This document shows positions 56,450 through 64,000 of a DNA stretch of 64,000 nucleotides, one piece after another. The notes under the pieces are model-generated. The model searched no databases. It was given only the letters and a program-made list of their open reading frames with translations, and was not told the DNA's origin. This DNA comes from Euclidia mi (Eukaryota; Arthropoda; Insecta; Lepidoptera; Erebidae), in the NCBI GenBank assembly GCA_944739405.2, contig OX123183.2, forward strand, positions 93,200,729 through 93,264,728. The letters are read 5' to 3'. The position numbers and the translations under genes are program-made. Positions within the stretch are counted from its first letter, which is position 1; each line of letters starts with the position of its first letter.

Positions 56450-56640
56450 CGCAATAAAACCAACAAATATGTAACCAACGGCCACAAAGTACACCTAGAC
56501 ACGAAACCACAATTTGTGAATCACACAAAGTATTTACTCGTGTGAGAATCAAACCCACAACACTCAAGAGTCGAGGGTCAAGGGGCGAGGCGGCCGCTTA
56601 AACCCCTACGCCAACCGTGCAAACGAAATTTAGATACAGA
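56450..56640 (-). repeat. tRNA-derived SINE
   Basis: On the minus strand an A box (complement of CCCCTACGCCA, 56603-56613) and a B box (complement of GAATCAAACCC, 56546-56556) are followed by the body motif found in the SINE at 61476-61698. It is the same family, more decayed. Confidence 0.7.
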
Positions 56641-57624
56641 TGGCTGCTTCGCCTGCTTCACGATCATTTAGTATTTTTATATAGGTATAGTAACTTTTAC
56701 ACGGCTAAGGTCAAACCTAATCTTTGGATTATGTTTAGTCCTTTGTTCTAATAAGGTCATTTACAATTAACGCTCATTTCATTTTCTTATTTTGCAACAT
56801 TATTATGAGAAGCCTCATTATAAAAAATATTGGGAGAATTGTGTGTCATAGCTACTTGCGCACAGTAAAAGTAATAATTGAATTAAATTTAAATAGGTCT
56901 CAAAATTTGTATTCTATGTTGTGCTTTGTAGAAATAATTCTTTAGATAATGTAAGTTTGTGTTTATCATTAAAACTCTCAACCCAATGAACCGACTTTAA
57001 TGAATTGTTATAAATTGAATAATGTACACAATGCAACAAATGAGATTATATATAGCATGATTTGAGTATTTACGAAATAAGTAAGATCATCTCCCATATC
57101 TTTCATTTTGTTGTAATGTTATTCAGTCAATAAAAGTCTTATTTACTACATTATTCAAATAGGGGTGAAGGGAAGAAAAAAACAACAATTTTTAAAAAAA
57201 CAACATGCAAATCGGTTATGTTGCTTTTTACTATCAATTTTGGATGTATGTGTACAAGTATGAATTCGAGGAAAATAAAGGAATATGTAATGTTTCATAA
57301 TATATACTCTACATCGCAGTACTCAATACGAACAAACATTACTTATGTTATTTTCGATATAGTACTTTCTACTCAATCATTATTTTTGTTCGAGTGCTCA
57401 CCACTTGCATAAGATACCATGAGAGCATGTTAATGTACTACATGTAACAAAACAAAAGAAAATATTATCTATAGAATTAAACCGATTTAAATAAAAAATA
57501 ATCTAGCTAAGAAACACCATTCGTTCTTTGCAAAATATTAGCAAATACTGCGTAACATTCTAACTGTACAGACACGTAAAAATAACGAACATATCAAGGA
57601 AACATCATCGGTGTCCATATGATA
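56641..57624. other. intergenic stretch downstream of striatin
   Basis: No gene or clear repeat seen. Very AT-rich. Confidence 0.4.
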
Positions 57625-57630
57625 TTTATT
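57625..57630 (-). terminator. candidate poly(A) signal of striatin
   Basis: AATAAA on the minus strand about 430 bases past the stop codon. Other AT-rich variants exist nearby, so the real cleavage site is not fixed. Confidence 0.4.
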
Positions 57631-58063
57631 ATAAGGTCTCGCTTACAGATGCATAGAAACGAACAATATTCTCACTGCGTATAGTAAAATCGGTGAAAAA
57701 GTCGCGATAAAAACCTAAAATTCACATACTGAAAGTCTAAAAATATATTATAATAAATTTCAAATGTCTATACATAGATGAGTGTTCACTACGCGCTTAT
57801 AACGAGCGTCGAGCGCGCGTCCATTACGTTACAATATTTAAATACGATAAATCGAGTCGGCGGCGCCGTCGTACACGCGGCAGTCGTCGAATCGCAGATA
57901 CGTCGCTACTCGTAACCGTACCGAAGGGACTAGACACATAATCCAAGAGTACCGGTCGCTCGTCTACGAGCGATGACGCGACTCGCTACTGCGTTACATA
58001 AAGTTCGTATCGAAAGTAAAATTACATGTAATATATATACTATATATATATAGTGCGGCGCGC

Positions 58064-61000
58064 TCAGACGAACACCTTGGCGAGCCCGTCGGCGCCCGCG
58101 CTCGCGATGTAGGGCCGCAGCGGGTGGAACGCCACGTCCAGGATGCTCTCGTCGAACTTCTTGCGGTGCGCCGTGATCTCCTGCACGCACGTCTTGGTGT
58201 CGAGGTTCCACAGGCGCACGGAGCAGTCGTGCGAGCCCGACAGCAGGAACAGCCCGTTGGGGTCCAGCGCCAGCCCCGTGACCGCGTCCAGGTGCGCCAC
58301 CATGGCGTGCGCGCAGCGCCCCGACACCGCGTCCCAGAAGCGGATGTGCCGGTCCTCGTGCGCCGTCACCAGCAGCGGCAGCGTCGGGTGCGAGCGCACG
58401 CGCGTCGCGCCCGCCTCGCAGCCCACGCGCAGCACCGCCTGCAACACACCGCCACACACTCATACAGTCAGACACGCGTCACTCTCACGCAGCGGGCGAC
58501 TCGGGGAGCGGGGCGACACTCACCTGGCCGGTCTCCAGGTCGAACTGCAGCAGCGTGCCGTCGCGGTAGACGACGGCGGCGCGCGCGGCGGCGTCGGCGA
58601 AGTCCGCGGCGGCGGGCGCGGCGGTGGCGCCGGCGCTGTCGTCGCGCAGCGTGGCGAGTAGCGGGCGTGCGGCGCGCGGCGCCCACAGCCGCACCGTGCC
58701 GTCCGCCGACGCCGACAGCAGGCGCCCGTGCGCCGCCGCCAGCGACCACACCGCGTCCGTGTGGTCCCGCAGCACGCCGCCCTGCAACCGATACCACCTC
58801 ACTTATGTTAAATCGTCCGATATCGACATCTAGTGTATGTGATGAAGTAAAGGTTAGGTGGGATAGGTCGATGGAGAGGCGTCAGGCCGGTTACCTGCAC
58901 GGCGGGGTCGTAGGGGTCGTAGGGGTCGGCGGTGGGCGGCGGCAGGTTCCACACGCGGATGGTGCCGTCGAGCCCGGCGGAGAAGCACTCCTCGGAGCGC
59001 GGCGCGCCCATGGCGAGGCACAGCACGGGCGCGGTGTGCGCGCGGAACGTGTACAGCGGCTCCACGTCGAGCCCGGCCGACTTCTTGGCGGGCACGGTGC
59101 GCTGCAGGTTCCACAGCTTCAGCGTGTGGTCCTCCGACGCCGTCACCAGCGCCGCCTCGGTGGGGTGGAATGCTAACGCTCGCACCTGGAATCGCACCAA
59201 CGAACACATTAAAGTCTAAACTTCTTCTTTCTGTATAGAATTTAGTTTGTAAATAAACATAACAGTATCGTTTTATTTTGTTATATTATTTGCATCAAAG
59301 TAAATTTTATAGCAGTCCACAGATATAAAGAAAATTAGGAATTTCAAACACACATATAAATATCCAAATGATTGATATGGATATTATCTGTGTGAGTTTG
59401 CCAACGAACGTTTGAGCGATTACCGTTCGACTCTGGTCAATGCTATCATACCGAATAATACAGATCATCAAAAAGCAAGGGTACTTCTAACCTATCTCTT
59501 TTTAGGACACATTAGAAGAGTACCCTAAACTGAACAGCATGCATGCTAAACTGGCTGAGAGTGAATAGAGCTAGAGGGATATGTCAGGATCGTTAAAAGC
59601 CTATCCATAATGCCTGCGTAATCCTTGCGAAACGGGCGTAAGTAATGTAGTATAATATATGTTATGTAACAAACGGCGGGTGGTATACTAACTCCGTCGA
59701 AGTGCGAGCGCAGCGTGTACTTGGCGTTCCATGTCTTGCGGAAGGACTCCTTGTTGGCGCTGGCCACGTCGTAGGCCTCGGGCTCGTTGCTGACGGTGAG
59801 CTGCGCCAGCTCGCCCAGCGCTAGCGGCTCCTCGTCCGCCTCGCCCGCTCCGCCCGCGCCCGCGCCCGCCCCCGGCCCCGCCGCGCCCGCCGCCGTCGCC
59901 ACGCCGCTAGAACCACCTGCGGGAAAAACCAACACCATGTTAAATCTCAATTAGAAATGCTGCTGTATAAAGCCTATTGCTGTATAAAGTTTATCGAAAT
60001 CCGAAATACCTGATCAAGTCATATGTACATCCTCGCGTCACAGTCCTTTGACTTGACCGTTAAAACCCAAAGCGAGTGGACTTCGTTATAGGCCACGGCG
60101 GATTTTAGACGAATAAAGACGGCGTGTCTGTCCACATATTTGGTATCACCCAACCCTGGGCATTTTCGCGAGGACATTTGAACGTATGGTGGTTTTGCGA
60201 ATGGGACGTTTTGTGCGTAAACCTGTCGCGAGTGGAGTAGTGGAGGCTTAATATATGAAGCTCATCAAGAAGTAAGCATCTAAAAGAGCCTACGCAAGTA
60301 AGGTGTGCATCTCTCGAAGCTCGATCCATTATGGTTACAAAGGGCTATGGGAGGTGGCAGTATAAGACGTATAAAACTGCTAATGTCTAGTACTGTTTCA
60401 CACTGCGAGGTTAACAAAAAGCTGCAATGACATTGACGTCAGTACGATCCCATGAAGATTTATAAATGGTCTCACAAACTCAAATACTGAAGTTTTATAA
60501 ATGGTCTCACAAACTCAAATACTGAAGGTAACTGTCTCTAGCTAGAAGGCATACCCGAATTCTGATGGCATATTATGGGATATGCCATCAGAAGAGAATA
60601 GTCTCTTTGTTGGAAAATTACTTTCTTTCCTACCACACGCAGCAGGAATCAATTATAATGGTAATCCCATTACCTCGATAATTCAATTCATTTCAGTTAC
60701 ATTTTGGCACATAAGTGAACTGCGTGACAAATTTCTACTACGCACATTACGTCAATTGCTTGACCCTTATACCCCACGTGCAGGCTTCTTAAATAACACA
60801 GGTTCGAATGAGAAACGCATTTACTGCATCTTATCAGGTGATTTATTAGATATCCTGGTTCCGTACCATATAACAATTCACTTAGTTAATAAGGCTGTCT
60901 GCTAACTGACATTCGAACAATGACAACTTAATAAGGGCCGCCTAAGCCTTTGTTGGTAACATTCGGGTCCGAAATCCTCAAAATGAAAAGCTCAGTGTAT

Positions 61001-63636
61001 TAATTTTCCGAACGATACCAATACAAACAACAAATACAGCATTACACTCGGTATTACTTTATAATATCTATTACATTAGGTACTTATCCTGACTGACATA
61101 TCATCACAAAAGGTAAACTATTGAAAATATGAACAACATCTTATCTTCTGTATACATAAAATCCTTGAGTAACTGACTGATAGACAGACAAGCTACAATC
61201 ATAACTATTAGGCGCAGGAAGCTGAAATATGGTATGTATGTTCCTTTGGGACGGTATAGGTGCACTGTAGTCTGTTCAAGATACGAAAAAATAAAATGTA
61301 AACAAACCATAAAATGGTTCTTTTAATGTCGTCTTCGCAACAAAAGTAGATTTAAGTTCAATACTCCAAGCGAAAGACTCAGTTAGTTTTAAAAAAATAC
61401 GCCTGTCCCTTCAATTCATAAATGGTACCTACAGCATATTTATTATTTTTCCTGTATTGTTCATAATTTTTTTTTTTTGTTTTCTTAGAAAAAACAACTC
61501 CCGCACTAGGACTAAATCCTGTGTCGCGGGGGACTTTACAAACATACAACTAACGGACACAATAAACACCCAGACTCGAGACAACAATTTATGAATCCCA
61601 CAAAGTGTTGCCTCGTGTGGGGATCGAACCCACAACACTCAGCGCAGTGTCAAGCGGCGAGGCGGCCGCTTAAACCACTACGCCAACCGTGCAGTCTATT
61701 ATAACGAATATTTTTTTTAATGTATTAGTTATGCTAATAAACTATTCTACATGATAAAAACCTAAAAAGCCAATGATTCTAAAATGTCAATGTATTTGTT
61801 ATCCTGTCAACTTATGCATTACACCCAAAGTAACCATTTCGCATGACAGGGGGCCATTTTTTATTAGGTTGGGTTATCCCGATCGGTTATCGTGCTAACT
61901 TATTAAGTTTGAAAATCATTGGTTTCTTTGTTTACCTTTTATTTTTTCGTATCTTGAACAGACTATAGAAACAATTAAATTGAATTAAAATGGGCGGGCG
62001 TAGCTGCGGGAATCCTCTAGTTATTTATGTTATAGTTATATTGTTATAGATCAGTTTTTTTTTCAGAGTATGTTGAACCAACAGAAATAAAAATAATAAT
62101 GTGAGACACTTACCGACTGGATATTCATCTCCTTGTCCGCCGCCGTCGGCCTCTCTCTCGGTGAGCAAGTTTAGCTCGTTCAGGACTTCCTCAGCCTCGT
62201 GGTCAACCTCCTCGCCTTAGTTCGGAAAAATTAACAATTACCTATTAAATTACGAAACACTTGTAGTACGAAAAATACTGTGTAGCATCCAAATAATGAA
62301 CACTATTTGATTAGTGTGGTTTTAGTGTCACAGTGGCTAAGCACTAGCTTATTTTTTTATGGGATAGAATGGAATGTAACCAAAAAACCGGCTTCAAATG
62401 TAATTTCTTCTCTTTTAAAAAAAGACTTCAAATCTCAAACCTTGAGTGGATCAAAAAAAAGTTTTCTGTTACAAACACAATAAAAATATTCGCGAATCGA
62501 GCATCACATTCTTTTTTAAAGTCAGTTAAGAACCAGTATACTTTACAAACTTCCTGAACTGTTGTTAGTTACAATTTTATTGTGTATAAGCTTTTATCTG
62601 CCCTAGTTGTGTTAGTTCCTCTTATTGTAAAGTACGAAAGAGGGCGCACTAATAAATTCACCTAGTTTACCAGAAGCGTGGTGCGATTGTTTAGCATCGA
62701 GGTCGTCTATTTCTTCCATATCAATTTCTTGATTAGTAAGTGCGGAGCCGAGGAACTCAAAGTTGGCGAAAACCGCCGCCGTCTCTTGAACTGAGAGGCC
62801 CTCTTCGTAGCCGCCGCCCGTCGCACTTTTACGAGGCTCTTTGCCACCTATATCAACCAAAAACATTGTGTAAAGCAAATACGAGTCCGTTTATCATGCT
62901 TCTATACCTTCATAGACCTTATTTTATAACAAGAAATAAATATAAAGTAAGGCCGGCTAAATCTTGGTCTAAGGGTGGGCTGTCTACTGAAGCAGAGAGG
63001 TGCTTTTTGCAATCTACAGAAAGGCGTAAAATATTTGCAGCCGTGTTTATACGCATTTCTATTAATTGCAAAATCTGCAATCTGCTTCTCTCTGCTTCAG
63101 TGGACAGCCAGCTTTAGTCCAAAATTTACCCACTTTTTAGACAATTTATCAATTATTAGTTTTTTTATATATTTAATTTTTGTTGTTGCTGTTTCAATTT
63201 GATATTTGTTCCAAAAAACTTTGGAAACAGGAGCTAAGGATTAGTCTACATATAAAATCTTTTATAGTTTCTTAACGTTAGTTGTCTTTTTAAAAAAGGA
63301 TTAAAAAAATAATAATATTGCAAAAAATGTAAACAAGCCATCATCAAATCTGAGAAAGTAGTTTAATTCCATGCGTAACGCATTATTCAAATGCAAGTTA
63401 AGCATTTGACCTCAGAAATTGCATAATATTGAGTCAGGTTAAAAGAATGTCCGTTGTTTATACATACCGTAATCATATTTGCGAACCATATGGTTCATAG
63501 CGTAATCACATCTGTCGTGTTGCTGCTTGTCATAGTTTCTGTAGTTTGGGTTCTCCACTTCCTCATTATTCAGACCGAGTAACGCTCGCACCCTATTTGA
63601 GCGGACATCGAGGATGGTATCTGTGTAACCTATTTC
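58064..63636 (-). CDS. Cka: striatin-family WD40 scaffold (C-terminal seven exons; 5' end outside the window)
   Basis: Minus-strand exons, 5' to 3': 63636-63468, 62847-62662, 62215-62114, 59916-59693, 59185-58895, 58781-58524, 58438-58064, all with AG/GT borders and compatible phases (the first three end on phase 1, the rest on phase 0). They give 534 aa. The start EIGYTDTILDVRSNRVRALL is a striatin signature; then an acidic linker, a Gly/Ala-rich run (GPGAGAGAGGAGEADEE), RKTWNAKYTLRSHFDGVRAL, and WD40 repeats (VTASEDHTLKLWNL; FSAGLDGTIRVWNL; LLSASADGTVRLW; LVTAHEDRHIRFWD; LLSGSHDCSVRLWNL) ending GADGLAKVFV and TGA. Striatins assemble the STRIPAK complex, tethering PP2A and GCK-family kinases. 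The missing N-terminus should hold caveolin-binding, coiled-coil and calmodulin-binding parts. Confidence 0.95.
61270..61963. mobile_element. 694-bp TA-flanked inverted-repeat element
   Basis: Ends GTCTGTTCAAGATACGAAAA and the complement of TTTTCGTATCTTGAACAGAC are perfect, continue as AAATAAAA, and are flanked by TA (61268-61269 and 61964-61965). There is no transposase; it is a non-autonomous Tc1/mariner-type element carrying a SINE. Confidence 0.8.
61476..61698 (-). repeat. tRNA-derived SINE nested in the TA-flanked element
   Basis: On the minus strand the A box TGGCGTAGTGG (61685-61675) and B box GGGTTCGATCC (61631-61621) are both good, followed by a body with GCGACACAGGATTTAGTCCT and a T-rich 3' tail. 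It is the best preserved member of the family also seen at 56450-56640 and 2655-2815. Confidence 0.8.
62967..63120. repeat. 154-bp MITE in a striatin intron
   Basis: The left arm GGCTGTCTACTGAAGCAGAG and the right arm (complement CTCTGCTTCAGTGGACAGCC) are inverted with one mismatch; GGTCTAA and TTTAGTCC are weaker outer continuations. It lies in the intron between 62847 and 63468, with no coding role. Confidence 0.7.
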
Positions 63637-64000
63637 CTGTTGACCAATAAACAGTATTATAAATCAACAACCTAAAAGGAAATTAATTGCTTGGCTAATT
63701 ATATTACTGCTTCGTGAGTTTTGCGGCGAACGCATGTATATCGTATTATCGTGAGTATTTAAACGGTTTAGTTAGTTTTAGACAGTGGTGCCGTTTTGCG
63801 CAAAGAGGAATGTTGGTTTTGTTTTTTTTTTTAACTGCTCTAACGGCCTGGTCTCTGGATGTCTACCTGACAAACCGTGATAGACCCACTTTTTATGATT
63901 AGGGTGTTTAGATAGACCCTTTGCACCTCTGTCTTATTATTAATGTGTATTGATCCCATAGTCCCCAGGTAGAATCGAAATAAGCGCTTAAAATTAAGCC
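63637..64000 (-). other. intron of striatin running out of the window
   Basis: This is upstream of the first visible striatin exon, whose acceptor is at 63637-63638 on the minus strand. A 62-codon plus-strand frame here shows no domain. I see no further exon. Confidence 0.6.

Larger units (their letters stand above)
61141..62023 (+). repeat. Helitron-like repeat split by another element
   Basis: The left part (AAAATCCTTGAGTAACTGAC; GGCGCAGGAAGCTGAAATAT) and the right part (GGGCGGGCGTAGCTGCGGGA then CTAG) correspond to the continuous repeat at 25070-25265. They are separated by the TA-flanked element 61270-61963. It lies in the large intron of striatin. Confidence 0.6.

Noticed and set aside
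58124..59176. 350-codon plus-strand frame (and a 172-codon one) over the striatin exons
   Set aside because: It is the antisense of GC-rich striatin coding exons, full of Arg/Ala/Gly, and crosses the real splice sites. The minus-strand WD40 frame is unambiguous.
60582..60905. 107-codon plus-strand frame in a striatin intron
   Set aside because: No domain, no splice context, antisense to the host gene. Its 5' side includes a short tandem duplication (TGGTCTCACAAACTCAAATA near 60464 and 60505). I cannot support it as a gene.

Overview
The window looks like an AT-rich lepidopteran (moth) nuclear genome. The evidence is spliced insect secreted carboxylesterase genes, a spliced striatin-family WD40 gene, and a dense load of moth-type repeats: tRNA-derived SINEs with A and B boxes, RTE- and jockey-like non-LTR retrotransposon pieces, mariner elements, foldback elements and TA-, TAA-, 8-bp- and 9-bp-flanked inverted-repeat elements. 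I see no bacterial operons, CRISPR arrays or free-standing rRNA or tRNA genes. The species is inferred only to 'moth'.

Left part (1-15.9 kb). A repeat-rich intergenic stretch (RT fragments, SINEs, a 1.17-kb repeat) leads into esterase gene A (three exons, 7645-14606, 539 aa). Its long first intron holds a Harbinger-like inverted-repeat element and an RT fragment. Its second intron holds a dead mariner. Gene A keeps the esterase fold motifs but has Gly where the nucleophilic Ser should be.

Middle part (15.9-44.8 kb). A tandem segmental duplication carries esterase genes B (16224-19744, 547 aa) and C (33028-36790, 539 aa), both with a complete Ser-Glu-His triad. Copy 1 runs from 15929 to 29230 and copy 2 from 32740 to 44813. 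Because the copies can be aligned, most later insertions have an empty site in the sister copy. Copy 2 gained an RTE element (itself hit by an apparently intact 1293-bp mariner), an 863-bp foldback in intron 1 of gene C, and a TA-flanked element. Copy 1 gained two elements inserted in A-tracts and has an extra 5.1-kb block with a non-LTR element and a broken DDE transposase. The spacer between the copies holds an RTE endonuclease fragment, a foldback repeat, a jockey-like RT fragment and an unrecognised open frame that ends at the duplication breakpoint.

Right part (44.8-64 kb). This begins with mobile DNA: a 712-bp hAT-like element with an 8-bp target duplication, a GGAACCA-rich repeat field interrupted by an RTE fragment, and a 2.68-kb foldback with arms of about 870 bp and a 9-bp target duplication that splits a pipsqueak/pogo-type HTH coding remnant. 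The last 6 kb carry, on the minus strand, the C-terminal seven exons of striatin (fly Cka), a scaffold of the STRIPAK phosphatase-kinase complex. Its N-terminal exons lie beyond 64000. Its four 3'-most coding exons are extremely GC-rich compared with the exons upstream.

The three esterases are one gene family. A identical-phase three-exon structure (0, then 2), a signal peptide on exon 1 and the last ~50 residues on exon 3 are shared by all three. No functional link between the esterases and striatin is suggested by the sequence.
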